A stretch of 64,000 nt of DNA from Prunus persica (Eukaryota; Streptophyta; Magnoliopsida; Rosales; Rosaceae), in the NCBI RefSeq assembly GCF_000346465.2, contig NC_034015.1, positions 14,367,507-14,431,506 on the forward strand, read 5' to 3'. Shown here in pieces: positions 23,265 through 39,153 of this stretch. Under the pieces are notes generated by a model. It did no database searches and had not been told where the DNA came from. It saw nothing but the letters and a program-made list of their open reading frames with translations. Each line of letters starts with the position of its first letter. Within the stretch, counting starts at the first letter, position 1. The position numbers were made by a program, and so were the translations under genes.

Positions 23265-25225
23265 GGTGGACGTGGGTATTTATTTGTGAGGGCAGAAATC
23301 CTCTCCGGTTTTGTCTTCTACAATCGATTCATTTACACAATAAGGTAAAATATCTTATAACTACTATTTGCATGAAATGCAGAAAATATGGGTTAAATGT
23401 GTTGTGACTGATTTGGGGTTTCTGTTGTTAGGTTTCCTGCATCACCATCTTTGCTTAGTTTTTTCTGGGATAAAAATTGACACTTAAATAACTTGATGTG
23501 ATTGAAGTAATTGGATCCTAACTTCTTTGCTTGAGAACATGTCTCTAGCAAATTTTGATAACTTAAAAAGCAAGGGATCTTGCCTTGGATGAAATTGAAA
23601 TACGTACGTACCATTTGACCCAAAAAGATTTCAAGAACACACCACGGTCCTTAACAAAATGGACAAAATTGTGGCTAAGAGGCGGGTTTTTGCTTAGAAA
23701 TAGCCCTCGTAGCATGTGTTGGTTAGGGTTCTTGGGACCATGGTCTTCTTTTCATGGTTTCCAACTCCTCACATGCACACAACACATGCATTGGAGGAGA
23801 AATCCTTGCATACCACGTACGTACACATACAAGTCTCTTTCATAATCACTGATTACATGATCAACATATGAGGGTTGAGGGATGAGGCATGTTGCATACA
23901 CCTGTGGTATGCTAGAATTTTTCCTCTCGAACATCAACTGTAGGGGCTTATTTTTTTCTGTCTTAGGACAAAATACTACTTGGGTCCCTACAGCTAAACT
24001 TACAAGTCACAAGTCTTGACACACATACACAATTACTTCATTAAAACAGATTTTATATATATATAAAAAAAAAAAAAGGTTTCTTCACACATATCAAACT
24101 ATTATTTGTATGTAAAGATGGAATCATGGTTATTGTGGTAGCGTCACTGTCGCTCCTCTGCCTCTCCCCTCGCGTTGGTGACACTGAGACATGGAAGTTT
24201 CTCTTGAGAGAAGTGTCGAAGGTGGGGGTGAATAGAGTCCTCATAACATCATGTTGCATGTTTCCGTACAAGGCTGATGGCTATGGGTCATGAAACTGAA
24301 GTTAGGCGTGAGAGTAATCCAGTCCAAAACTCTCTCATCTGGTGGGGTTGTCTTATGTCTCGGCGTTGACAGTGGTCCAGATTTAAGTTTAATTTTCTCA
24401 TAATTAGTAGTTACCAGAAGTCGCCAGCTTGGCTACAACTCAGTCTTTCTGGAGTGGCTGCCTACTAATTTGAAAGAAAAAAGGCCAACGAATTCATGCA
24501 GTTTGCTGTAGTTCTTTTTAGGTTGCTCATGCCCTTGAAATGTTATTTCTACTTTCGTGTCATTTGATAAGTTGAGTGACAAATACCATCTATATTAAAA
24601 TCTATTACGCATTACATACTTTTAATCATAAATAAAAAATAACATACGAAAGGTTTTAATTGAACTGTGTCTACGGTGTGAAGTTTTTCTCATTCCATTG
24701 ACATCCAATCCAAACATTTGCAAAGAATAATTATTTTTGGAAGGGTAAAAGGTAGATATATTGAGTTCATAGGTAGCTTTTCATCACCCCCAAAAAAAAA
24801 AAAAAAAAACCAGAAAAAGAATTGGGAGCTTTGGTTTAAATTCCGTTGGGTTCCATGTGGTAAAAATGGATTTAACAGTACACGCCTGAATTTTACACCA
24901 TCATTCAGCCACCATCACCCCGCAGGTTAGTCCAAATTTTTAGTTTGTGAGGTCGGTCCCCTCGAAATTCAGGGCTAGAAGAAAGGGACAACAATTTTAA
25001 CTGAGGGACAAAAAAATACAGAAAACAGCTGTCTGTATTTTGGATAATGTTGAACACTTCCATCGTCCTTTTCAGTACCAAAATTTGGGAAAAGAAAAAT
25101 AGAAATGAACATGGCAATTGTACAAGAGTAACGATTTTCCATTTATTGGAACATGGGAGTGTACTGCTGTGGAGTCTTTTCCATGCCCATTCATGTTACT
25201 TGCTGTTGGAGACAAGAAGGTAGGC

Positions 25226-25229
<4 letters not shown>

Positions 25230-25272
<43 letters not shown>
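25230..25272 (+). repeat. (CT)n microsatellite
   Basis: About 21 uninterrupted CT units. Confidence 0.95.
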
Positions 25273-25275
<3 letters not shown>

Positions 25276-25569
25276 AAAAAGTAAAAAAGTAAAAAAGAGA
25301 AATTCTTTTTACCTTTTTATTTTGGATTGAAATGAACTCTAGGTATGAAAGTTAATTATGCTTCATCATCACGCTCTTTTTAATTTTGGTTTTGTTATGA
25401 AACAAAATGGAAGTGTAAATACTCATATATTCAATTTTTCTTAATTTAATTTTCTAATGTGACTTTGTTAGTTACATTGGAGTTTGGAATTAGGTCTATT
25501 TGGGTTTCTCAAATAATGGGTTTTTTCAGCTAAATAAGCATATGTTAGATGAAGGGTTTCAAATGTTAA

Positions 25570-25850
25570 TCTATATATTAAAGCAAAAGGCAAAGAATGG
25601 TGAAACATTCAAAATATCAGAAAATATCCTTGATTAATGTAAACATTAAGAATTAAAATTATTAATTAACTGAAGATAATATGGTAAATTCACACTTATT
25701 CATATTTTAAAAAAATTAAAATGAAAAGAAAAATTAGATAATGAATCCTATTTTTATGAAACACAACCACCCATCATCTTTTTTAATTCTAAAATAAATT
25801 TAATTTTTTTTTAAAAAAAGCCTCTCACAGGCATGGAAGTGCGTACTGAG
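25570..25850 (+). mobile_element. Helitron-like repeat related to 52761-53047
   Basis: It begins A|TCTATATATTAAAGCAAAAG and shares most of its first 200 bases with the element at 52761-53047. The shared phrases include 'gaatggtgaaacattcaaa', 'aatatggtaaattcacac' and 'cattaagaatt'. The 3' end is unclear: a short hairpin-like region around 25821-25850 is not followed by a clear CTAG, so this copy may be truncated or mutated. Confidence 0.5.
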
Positions 25851-26274
25851 AGATTAATAGAGATGTAAAAAAAGAGTTGAAAAGATATAAAGAATTTTTG
25901 TTGAATATCAAATCTCTGTATTTAAAATCCGTGCATTTATCTGCATATTGTTAAGTGTGGTCAGTTTTAATAATTTAATGACCAAACTTCGACTTGAGTT
26001 AAGTTGTTTATAACTTTATGATTTTGTGGGTTAGCTAAAGCTTGGGTCACGCTGCCTTTAGCCCATTTCAGTCTGCATATATAAATGATGTTAGCAGAAA
26101 AATAAAATAAAATACAATCATACTAAACTGGCCTTTTCATCAAAGCTTTGGATCTGCTTATTATTTTCTAGTTCATTATGAGATGTTGTTTGATGGTCTG
26201 CCTTTTGATTGAGCTGATCAGCTCAGAATGTAGTTTTTGGTGAGAATATATATATATATATATAGCTTTCATTG

Positions 26275-26650
26275 AAAGATCTCTTAAATAAGTTTATTTG
26301 CAGGATATTCTTGTAGATCCCACTCCGCATCGTATTCTACTAATCCAAATCATCTATTTTTTAAATAATCATTCAAAAATCATCTCTATAAAAAAATTAC
26401 TTGAATCTGATATCATTTGATCAGTCCCGATCTCTTGGACTACAGGAGTTCAAGAGATTCGTGATCACTCACCGTTGGATGTAAATTCAACGGTTCACTC
26501 AATCTTGAACTCCTTTTAAGAAACTTTTTTGAACCATTAGATTAATATCCAACGGTGAGTGACCACAATCTCTTGGACTCATGTGGTCCAAGAGATCAGG
26601 ACTGATCATTTGATCACCCAATTAAGTTATTGATATTTTAATGCTCTCTT
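26275..26650. repeat. Dispersed MITE-like repeat, copy B, split by a nested MITE
   Basis: This is a copy of the repeat at 11341-11680. The match runs through 'acttgaatctgatatcatttgat' (broken here at 26421) and resumes at 'cacccaattaagttattg' from 26615, which corresponds to 'ctactcaattagattattg' in copy A. The interruption is exactly the element at 26422-26604. Confidence 0.6.
26422..26604. mobile_element. Mutator-like foldback MITE with perfect 10-bp target duplication
   Basis: The left end is CAGTCCCGATCTCTTGGACT and the right end reverse-complements to CAGTCCTGATCTCTTGGACC. The inverted match extends about 70 bases per arm, including CACTCACCGTTGGAT on both, so the 183-bp element is almost wholly a hairpin. 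It is flanked on both sides by ATCATTTGAT (26412-26421 and 26605-26614). Copy A of the host repeat gives the empty site. The element is non-coding. Confidence 0.85.
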
Positions 26651-27038
26651 AAAGTACCATTTACCGTTGTGCCCTCTTGTTTGAGGAAACTTATTCTGTT
26701 TGCTTAGCTGTAAGTTAACTCAAGTTACTGAACACTGTGCCTGTCTTTCCCAGAAAATCCAAACCCTAAAAATGCCAAGTCCACTAAGAAATAATGCAGA
26801 TAAAATTCTTCAACTTTGGCTTATTTTGCTCCTGAAACTTCTTAAACCTAAAAATCACTGCAAGTTTGTCTCATTTTCCAATGATCCTACCAAAATTTTG
26901 AAAAATTACATTATTAAGCTTTTTGTCCTTTGACCCTTTTGCTTTTTTTTTTTTGGTTGGGCACCAACTTTTGTCTGCTTTTCTTTGCTGATTCAGCAAA
27001 TGACTGTGGCAAATTGGAACGCCAATCCCGCCTTCAAT

Positions 27039-27060
27039 CTCTCTCTCTCTCTCTCTCTCC
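27039..27060 (+). repeat. (CT)n microsatellite
   Basis: About ten CT units. Confidence 0.9.
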
Positions 27061-29236
27061 TCTTCTTTTTGCATGCTTCATAATTAAAAAAACAAACAAA
27101 CCAAGAAGCAAGAAAAGAAAAAGAAGGAAGAGAGAGAGGCTGTAACCTGTAAGCATTTCCTTCACTTTTTGTGACAGCATCAACTGCATGACCATAGTCC
27201 TCAACTCAAGTTGATTGCTGACAACTGGGAAGTGTACTGTAAAATGGATAACCATGTGGCTATCAAGATTGGATTAAATCTGCAATTATATTATTCTCCA
27301 CTAATTGAAGATCAAATCCTCAAAATGTTGCTAATTCTCGGGAAAAAAAGGTTTTAGATTATGATTATGGAAGGGATTTGAAATTGTGAAATAGTTCCAA
27401 TAACACTGTCGGGTAAAGTCTATTATCTGTTGGGTACATTAACTATATTTGTGTTGTCAACATCCATGCTGGCATAACTTCTTTGAAGCGACATATAATG
27501 CTGCTTGACAACATGGGGTTAATTTGACAAACTACATCAACTTCTTAATTTAATACATTATTTTTTTAAGTATACTAGCGATTACGAGAGAAGTAATTCT
27601 AATATAAAACCTTGATATATGGATAAACGTTCTTAATCACACATCGAGTGCAGATATGTATTTACACTTCTCTATTAAATTGTCACTCAATTTCCTCGGG
27701 ATCGTATTTCTCTCAGCATTCAGCATTATGCACCCAGCTACTTGTTGCATGCAGATCTTATACAAAGAAACTGATTCAATAGTACTGTTACATATATCTA
27801 TAGAGAAAGGGAAAAGAGATGTTAGGACAGCAATCTAGTCGTGTTTTATTTAGGTGGTATGCTTTTTTGTGATGATCGTTTTAGGGTTTGGTAGGTAGAA
27901 CAACTTTGCTTTCTTAAGACTCAAAGTCTCAAAGTCATAGCAAGCTTTTTCTTTCATGGAAAAAGATGAAGCACCGACAGACAAATTCAATTATGTTCCT
28001 CCTTCTCTATCTAAAATCCTCAAAAAGTAGTCCAAAATAATATTCCATGCATGTTTTGGCTTGTATTGTATTTATCTTCGTGAAACACTGCACATTTATA
28101 GTCAAACATGCAGAAACATAGTGTAGGGAAATTACAATACCAAATGCTCAATTTCGAGCTTTGCTACCACGTGCGCGACTAATCTTAGCAAAATTTATAA
28201 CTCGTATATTAAGTAAATCTTTGGTTTCACCTACAAGAAGGCAAAATTTATAGTACAAGTGTTTGCATCACGCACTCTGCTAAGAAAACTAGACATTTGA
28301 AAGAAGAGTTTGAGGCAGGAGATTCCCCATAGATGACTGGAACCTAACTTCGACACTGAAAGAGGTCAGTCAAAGGTTAATATAACAAGATTGATGTGAG
28401 GAATTTATACTAGTTTGGTTGGTCAGGTCTCCAGCTCAACCCAATATGTAAAGGGGGCCAAAGATTTTCAAAGAAGTAAATGAGTGCTGCCTGCTTCTTT
28501 TTGTGCAAAATTAACTACGTAGCCATTATCAGCAATGGCATATTGATTACAGAACTTTACTACTGATGGGATATTGATTGTTGCAATTGAATTTATTAAA
28601 TTACATATGAGTCTATGAGACTCACTTGATAACTTTTGGGGTCAATAGCTTAAAACAAATGCCATCATCAAACTTGATTACTTTCTTTAATGTACCAGGC
28701 TATTTGCAACCGGTTAAAAACGTTTATTCATGCATTCGAGATTTTGTATTTGATTATCCCCTATCTCGATATCACTCGTATCAAAATAACAAATACAAAA
28801 ATAATAATAAAAAAATCATGTCATGGTGGTCCTAGAGTCCTCCTTCTCATTTCACTTTGGTCAAGAAAAAGTGAAAAGGAAAAAACCCTGCTCTCAAAAA
28901 CCTTTACTCATTCCATATGGAAGAGTGGAGAACATCAATCATTCACACAACCATGCCCTTTCTCATCTTTAATCATACTATTACTCCTCCCCACTCTAAA
29001 AAGAACCCATCCACCCTAATCATGTCAAAACCAAAAAGAAATAATAATAATAAATTAAAAATCATATCTTTGCCCCACTTAATCTCTCTCTCTCTCCCAC
29101 TCTCTTTCTTCAAATTCATAGAAAGAGGCTCTCACTCTCTTTAGTCTTTGGTCACATTTTTTTCCTTTTTTTCAAAAAAAAAAAAAAACACTCTTCTTAG
29201 TGTTTTGCCTACTCTTCCCGCCCAAGCACATAAGCC

Positions 29237-31503
29237 ATGAAGAAGAGCAAGGCTCTGGCTTTGGTGGCCACTCTGTCTCTTCTTCTCTTGGCCTTGGCTC
29301 ATCCTTCACTCTCATCATCTCCGCCGCACAACGACACGTGGGCGCTCACGCAATTCCGCCTCCAGACCGACACTCACGGCTACCTACTATCCAACTGGAC
29401 CGGGGCCGACCCATGCACCTCATCCTGGACCGGAGTCAGATGCTCCATCTCCAAATCCCGCGTCGTCGCTCTCTCCCTCCCTTCCCTCAACCTGCGGGGC
29501 CCGCTCGACTTCCTCGCCTTCCTCGACCAGCTCCGCTTCCTCGACCTCCACAACAACCGCTTGAACGGCACCGTTTCGCCCCTCACCAACTGCACCAACC
29601 TCAAGCTACTCTACCTCGCCGGCAACGACCTCTCAGGTGAGATTCCGCCGGAGTTTGCCTCCCTCCGGCGACTCCTCCGGCTCGACCTCTCCGACAACAA
29701 CCTCCGCGGCCCAATCCCCAGAAACCTCACCGCCCTTACCCGGCTCCTCACGCTCAGGCTCCAGAACAATGCCCTCTCCGGCGAAGTCCCCGACCTCTCC
29801 GGCTCCCTCGCCGACCTCAAAGAACTCAACTTCACCAATAACGAACTGTACGGACGGCTTCCGGAGGGTCTGCTGCGAAAGTTCGGGGACGAAAGCTTTT
29901 CCGGCAACGAAGGACTCTGCGGGGCGAGCCCATTGCCGGCGTGTTCGTTTACCGGAGCTACTAGTCCTCCGTCGGCAGCTTCAGCTCAAACGGTGCCGTC
30001 TAATCCGAGCCAATTGCCTCAGACGACGAGCGTAAACGAACCGGAGAAGAAGAAATCGAGAAAAGGGCTAAGCCCCGGCGCTATAGTCGCCATTGTAATC
30101 GCCAATTGCGTGGCTATGCTGGTGGTTGTGTCGTTCATCCTGGCCCATTACTGCGCGAGAGATCGAGGTTCGAATTCGATCGGCGGAAGCGAGAGTGGGA
30201 AGAGAAGGAGCGGGAGCAGCTATGGCGGCGATCAGAAGAAGGTGTATGCCAACAGTGGGGGTGCGGATAGTGATGGAACGAACGCCACGGACCGGAGCAA
30301 GCTCGTATTTTTTGACCGGAGGAAGCAGTTTGAGCTGGAAGATTTGCTCCGGGCGTCAGCGGAGATGCTGGGGAAAGGGAGCTTGGGGACGGTGTACAAG
30401 GCTGTGCTCGACGACGGGTGCACCATGGCCGTGAAGCGGCTCAAGGACGCGAACCCGTGCGCGAGGAAGGAGTTTGAGCAGTACATGGATTTGATAGGGA
30501 AGGTGAAGCACCCAAATGTGGTGAGGCTCAGTGCTTATTATTATGCCAAGGAGGAGAAGCTTCTTGTCTATGATTATCTCCCTAATGGAAGCTTGCACTC
30601 ACTCCTTCATGGTAATTGGTACTTCAAATCATCAATATATTGTTGAATTATACTGACTTAGATTGCAACGTCACGTGATGTTCCTGATTTACGTGTTATA
30701 ATGTTCATGATTTACGTGTTATAACATGAGTGAACGACATGATTATTCTAAATAATGTTCATGGTTTAGCGTTATGAATTTTGAATTTTGGCTATATTTG
30801 ACATGGTGTTTGATTGTTGATGCAATTAGGCAATCGTGGTCCGGGTAGAATTCCTTTGGATTGGACCACAAGGATCAGCTTGATGCTGGGTGCTGCTCGT
30901 GGGCTTGCTCGGATTCATGAAGAGTATAGCTCTGCAAAAGTGCCACATGGGAATGTGAAATCTTCCAATGTGCTTCTTGACAAGAACGGGGTGGCTTGCA
31001 TTTCTGACTTTGGACTCTCTCTGCTTCTGAACCCAGTTCATGCCATTGCAAGGTTGGGTGGATACAGAGCTCCTGAACAGGCAGAGGTCAAGAGGCTGTC
31101 TCAGAAGGCGGACGTATACAGCTTCGGGGTGTTGTTGTTGGAGGTTCTTACAGGGAGAGCTCCGTCCCAGTACCCATCTCCGGCTCGCCCTCGTGTTGAG
31201 GAGGAGGAGGAGGCGGTGGACCTTCCGAAATGGGTGAGGTCTGTGGTGAAGGAGGAGTGGACCGGGGAAGTGTTTGATCAAGAACTTTTGAGGTACAAGA
31301 ACATTGAGGAGGAGCTTGTGGCAATGCTCCATGTGGGATTGGCTTGTGTGGTACCTCAGCCTGAAAAGAGGCCTACAATGGCTGAAGTGGCAAAGATGAT
31401 TGAGGACATCAGAGTGGAGAGATCTCCTCTTGGGGAAGACTATGATGAATCCCGCAATTCACTTTCACCTTCCCTTGCCACCACTGAAGACGGGCTGGCC
31501 TGA
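29237..31503 (+). CDS. PXC1: LRR receptor-like kinase, PXC1-like (two exons)
   Basis: Exons 29237-30611 and 30830-31503 (phase-1 intron, 218 bp) encode 682 residues, near the length of Arabidopsis PXC1. A signal peptide (about 1-27) is followed by an LRR N-terminal cap with WTGVRC, about five leucine-rich repeats (75-215), a Pro/Ser-rich linker, a transmembrane helix (about 280-305), and a kinase domain from about 378. The glycine loop is GKGSLG and the VAIK-type lysine is Lys400. The catalytic loop reads [11 protein letters not shown] in place of HRD, and DFG is present, so the protein is atypical and may be catalytically weak, as is common in LRR-III receptors. PXC1 is known as a regulator of secondary wall formation in xylem fibres; that role is inferred by similarity. 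Confidence 0.9.
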
Positions 31504-32683
31504 TCATCGCCGCCACCGCTCCATTGTTGCGTAATGGAATGGTGTTGCCTGCCTGCACTGTGACTTTGATTGTCTGTATCATCATCCTCAGTTTCTCACT
31601 GCGAATTGCTGCTTCTGCTGGCTCCTTCTCAGTCCTTATTTTTTGTGTAGTTGTGGTCTCTGTAATATCTGTAAGTCCTTGTATTTTATAAATTTGTCGC
31701 AGGTGAGGAGATTACTTATCTTGCCACCAAGTTTAAGATAGTTTTGTTTAGTTTTCTATTATGTAATGTAGCCGTTGACAATAATTATTTGTGATTATTA
31801 TCTTCAAATCACTCTAAATCTTCAGAGTGGCAGCCGAAGCTGCTTTGCTTGCACTTGAACGTTAATTAATATTTTGTTTTAGTAATGCAGATAAATTATT
31901 TTATTAAGTCAGCCATGAATGCCTTGGATCTGTCTTGAGACATGAATATGATCAAATTAACTTGTATTTCTCAATTTTAATTCTACACTAATCATATTTT
32001 CTCACGCAAAACAGCTGTTTTCTAACAACCACGAAAAATAAAAAAATCAAAACCCAACTCAGGAAGAAAGGTTTTTTTTCACCTCCCTGTACAAATACGA
32101 TTTCAGGCATTTGTGCAGCATTTGAGACTAGTCTTTCCTTCTCTCCTTTTTTCCCTTTTTTTTTTTTTTTTTTTTTTTCATTTCCATGCATTTCAAAATT
32201 GATATAAGCTGATTATAAATTAAAATAAAGCAAAGTAGGAGATCCTAGATTGCATTTAAAAGATAAATATTTCCACAGAGAAATGTCATGACTTTGAACC
32301 ATACTTTGCTATTCACACCTCTAACAATACAAACTGACCAGTTAAATTGTTATTGTCATCTACATTAACAATCTTTCTCCAAGTAGATACCATTTACAAG
32401 AGGATACGAACGACTCCGGCACCACCTTAGGATGCAGAACTTAAAAAATATAGTTAATTCTATGGATCACCAATCACTAGCGTCATAAAAGTTAGAATCT
32501 TTACTCTACCTTAAGGTATCAGGTGGCAAATTATATATGCCAAGGATTTGCAGCCAAGTCTCAACGAGTAGCCGGCAGCTGTAGAACCCACCAACATCTC
32601 TATAAGGGGTCTGTTGAAGATAACTTGACAGCTACTTGAGGTTGCCAGACCTAGTAATACAACAGCTGAGAGTTTCATAAATA
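31504..32683. other. 3' regions of PXC1-like and trihelix-UMP kinase genes
   Basis: Convergent 3' untranslated and spacer DNA with a T run at 32156-32178. No separate gene was recognised. Confidence 0.5.
32156..32178 (+). repeat. Poly(T) run
   Basis: Twenty-three T residues. Confidence 0.9.
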
Positions 32684-35635
<2,952 letters not shown>

Positions 35636-35715
35636 TAGAGGGAAGGACGTTAGGGTTAGCGGGGTTTGGCGGAACGACGACGTTAGAGAAGGCGGGTTGG
35701 AACGTTGGGGCGGAG

Positions 35716-35735
35716 TGAGAGAGAGAGAGAGAGAG
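35716..35735 (+). repeat. (GA)n run in the 5' leader of the trihelix-kinase gene
   Basis: About ten GA units some 85 bases upstream of the ATG. On the gene's strand it reads as CT repeats, a common plant leader or core-promoter feature. Confidence 0.8.
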
Positions 35736-36109
35736 GACGAGGTTGTTTAACGGAACGGGTGTGCCGTGAATGGGTGTGGGATGGGCCGTGACGGCTTTGT
35801 GACGGTCCCGTTAAGTAATGAAAAAGGGGTAAATAGTTCCATTGAATTTAATCGGAACGTGGGTGGGGCCCGCGTGGATGTGGATGGCTAAGTGGCTATT
35901 GGTTTGGTTGGTCCGTTTCATTTTTAATTTTGCGTTTCGGAAATTGGCTCGTCACGATTTTGGATGGTCACGAACGTCAGCTGCCCTACCAGACCAGCTG
36001 TGCGTGCTTGGTTTGGTGGAAATAGGTGGAAATTCAACGGACCAATATATAAAATTAAATCAGTTGCCAAAAATAAAATATAAACAAATGAATAAATCAT
36101 AAAAAATTA

Positions 36110-36470
36110 TAAGTGTCTGTTTGATATTACTTATTTAGGGTGATAAGTGATTTTAAAAAAAATTTGAGAAGCCTAGCCCATTTGATAAACTATGAAAAAA
36201 TCACTTATTGTTAAAAATTGTTATGAATGAAAGCTATAAGAGAAAACAGCTAATGAGGTGCTTTCATTTTCTGATTATGCGAGAATCAGCTTCGAAGAAG
36301 CGCTAGGGTTAATGATTATGCAGGAATCATTTTTTGATTATGCAGGAATTAGTACCAACAACACTTTTAACAAAAAGTTTACCAAACGTTAAACTGCTTA
36401 TAGCTGATTTCTCTCACAGCAAATCTGACATGGATTATTTTTACAGCACATCAATGCCAAATTGGCCTTA
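36110..36470. mobile_element. Probable degenerate hAT-like MITE
   Basis: The left end TAAGTGTCTGTTTGATATT and the reverse complement of the right end, TAAGGCCAATTTGGCATT, resemble the plant MITE pattern TAAGGGTCTGTTTGGTATT. I see no clean target duplication, and the ends match only partly. Confidence 0.4.
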
Positions 36471-36747
36471 AATTTCTCAAATTTATTATTTCATCGAATG
36501 ATCAATGAAGTCTACAAGAAACGATGTCTTTTTGTCTTTTGCGACATTAACATTTATACACTATAGAAAGTCAACCTATTTTCTTTTGTACTTAACTAAA
36601 GTTGGACGTTCTATAAAAAAAATCTTAATGTGAAAACAGCCTCCACTACCTATATGTGAATATTTTACAAGTTATTTTATTTTGTAAATGACTATTTTTC
36701 TATTTTGCTTTCAAAATTTTATAGTAGCATTGGCAATATCTGTCAAT

Positions 36748-37235
36748 AATTGCTAGGAGTGGGCATTCAAACCAGAAAACCGGAAAATCGAGTCGAATTG
36801 GGCCAAAAAAATCGAGTTAACCAAAAATCAATCTGGATCAATTTGGTCCAATTTCAATTTCAGTTCTTGTAGTAAAAAAATCAAATCGGGCCAAACCGGA
36901 CCAGCTTACATATATATTATTTATTTTTATAATATTAGCCCAAACCTAATTTTTCTTCAAGCCCAAATACTCTTCCAAGCCATCAAGCCCAACTCCAAGC
37001 CCTTTATTTGTTTTTCAAGCCCAAAAAATAAAATTTTAGTTTAAATTTATATAAAAATAATAATAATAATCATCCGGTCCAAAACTAGATTGAACTGGAA
37101 ACTAGACCAGAATCAATTCAAACAACTGATTTTATAATTTTTTTTATCATTAAAACTGGATCGAACCAAACCAATTAAATAGTATCTGTTTCAGTTTTAA
37201 TTTAAGATGAAAATCAGACCAAACTAGGGTGACCT
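36748..37235. repeat. Degenerate repeat rich in 'gggccaaa/ccggtcc' phrases
   Basis: The left edge GGAGTGGGCATTCAAACC is of a kind common at the ends of non-autonomous hAT elements. The right edge is unclear. No coding capacity. Confidence 0.3.
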
Positions 37236-38771
37236 TATTACTCTCCATAAAAAATAAAAATAAAAATCTCGCACCTCTTTTTAAAAGTTGGATTTGTGCT
37301 TTAATAATCATTTTGAATAACCAACTTTATTTTTTTCAAAATCATGAAGCAATTGAAAGTGGAAGCTTGTATGAAAGTAATTGAGTGTTTCCTTAATTTA
37401 TGATTAAGGGAAATGTGAAATGTGGAATACCATAGACCTTTTTATTAAATACTTAATTGAGGTTGAGAAGTAAGGATCGAGAAACTTAGGATTAAGGGAA
37501 GAAATAGGAATTGAAATTGAATCAACTATCCGCCCCAATTCATGGTTATGAAGGTAATATTATGCTATAATAAATATATGGATTATTGCCTAAAACCAAC
37601 TATCAATTAGCCAAATTTCCAACTTGGATGGACTTAAATTTTTTTAATGATTGGATGGTTGGATTGAACCCTTCATTCAACCCCTCTAAGGTGTACATCG
37701 GTTCAACCACATTAGAGGTTTACATCGGTTTGAATCCAATGCTATTTCACCAATCCGCATCTAATCCAATATAGACTAGATTGTGATTTTTCCAATCCAA
37801 TTGATATTGGATTGGATTATTAGTTTTCATAATGAAAAAATATTTTAATGAAATATGAAACATTTATCATCAAGTTTAATATAATCAAACATTTTAATAG
37901 ACGTAAATGTAAAATATAAATGAAATGTTAGAGAAAATTATTTTAATTTTTATAATATATTAAACATAACTCCATCAAATCAGAGGCGAACCCAGCTCAC
38001 GCCCAATATAGGCCATGGCCCACACTCAACGTTTGTTACTTACCTATATATATATATATATAGTATAGTAAGTCTACACAATTGTCCAATTATTAAAAAA
38101 TAATTAAAGAAACAACCTAGAAAGCTATCACGTGAAGACCTGCTGCATTTTCTTTGAAGTCTGAACTCCATATCTTTGTCTGGAACAATTGCCAACGCCA
38201 AAGAGAGGAAGACATCGTTGTTCACAAGCAAATCCATCTTTGTTTATTATAACTTAGCGCTTCTTGTAGGTTAGTAATTGATTTCTCCTCCTTAGTTACA
38301 CTTTAATATTTTATTTATCTTTATTCTGTCGAAACTGTTAAAACATTTGTTTGTATTTTTTTGTTAGACTATCTCTAAATAGGTGAATTTTTGTAACAGC
38401 CATGGAAAAATATTTTAAAAGAAAATTAGTGATGGAGTCATCAACTCCTATAAAGGTTGGCAGTTCAAAACAAAGTCGTATGGAAGTCAATCTGGTGGAT
38501 CTTCCTTCAGATCCTGGATTACGAACTATAATTTTAGATTACAATCGCAATATTCGAGATCAAATCAGAAGAGTATACCTACAAAAAGGTCATTGTCAAC
38601 TTAAAAGTCATATGTTCCCTTCTAAGAAATGTGGAAATGGAAAACGATGGTTCATCTCTTCTTGGTTTGATGATTTCCCTAATTGGTTGGAATATAGCAT
38701 AGAAAAAATGTTGCAATCAGTTTATGTTGTTATCTTTTTAAATCAAATAATGGAGAACAGGGGAGTGGTGA

Positions 38772-39060
38772 TGTACTAACCCAATCCTAAATTAATAGTT
38801 AATTATTAATTTATTCTAGTAAAAGACCATTATACCCCTAGAATATTTTATTAGGTTAAAAGTTGACTTTTTATTCGGGAAGAAATTTGGGAATTTTAGT
38901 TGTACCGTTGCGTAGATCATATCGAGATGAGTCCGTAGACACGTAGTGGGTTCAAATCTGAGTTCTACAGAGAGAGATACGATCAAAATACGCAGAGGGG
39001 CAAAATGGTAATTTGCCAGGTCATATTTTTTTTAAAAAACATCTCTCTCCTCCGTGCGAC

Positions 39061-39153
<93 letters not shown>

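Larger units (their letters stand above)
23265..29236. other. Gene-poor stretch with nested small repeats
   Basis: Nearly 6 kb without a gene I can support. It contains a Helitron-like repeat (25570-25850), a repeat copy with a nested Mutator-like MITE (26275-26650), two CT microsatellites and several A or T runs. The last 400 bases, with CT-rich runs, are the promoter and leader of the PXC1-like gene. Confidence 0.5.
35636..37980. other. Intergenic stretch with old repeats
   Basis: It starts with the leader and promoter of the trihelix-kinase gene, including a GA run at 35716-35735. It continues through a hAT-like MITE, a degenerate repeat at about 36748-37235 and an AT-rich repeat (37560-37980) that hosts the hAT element. 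No gene was recognised. Confidence 0.5.
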
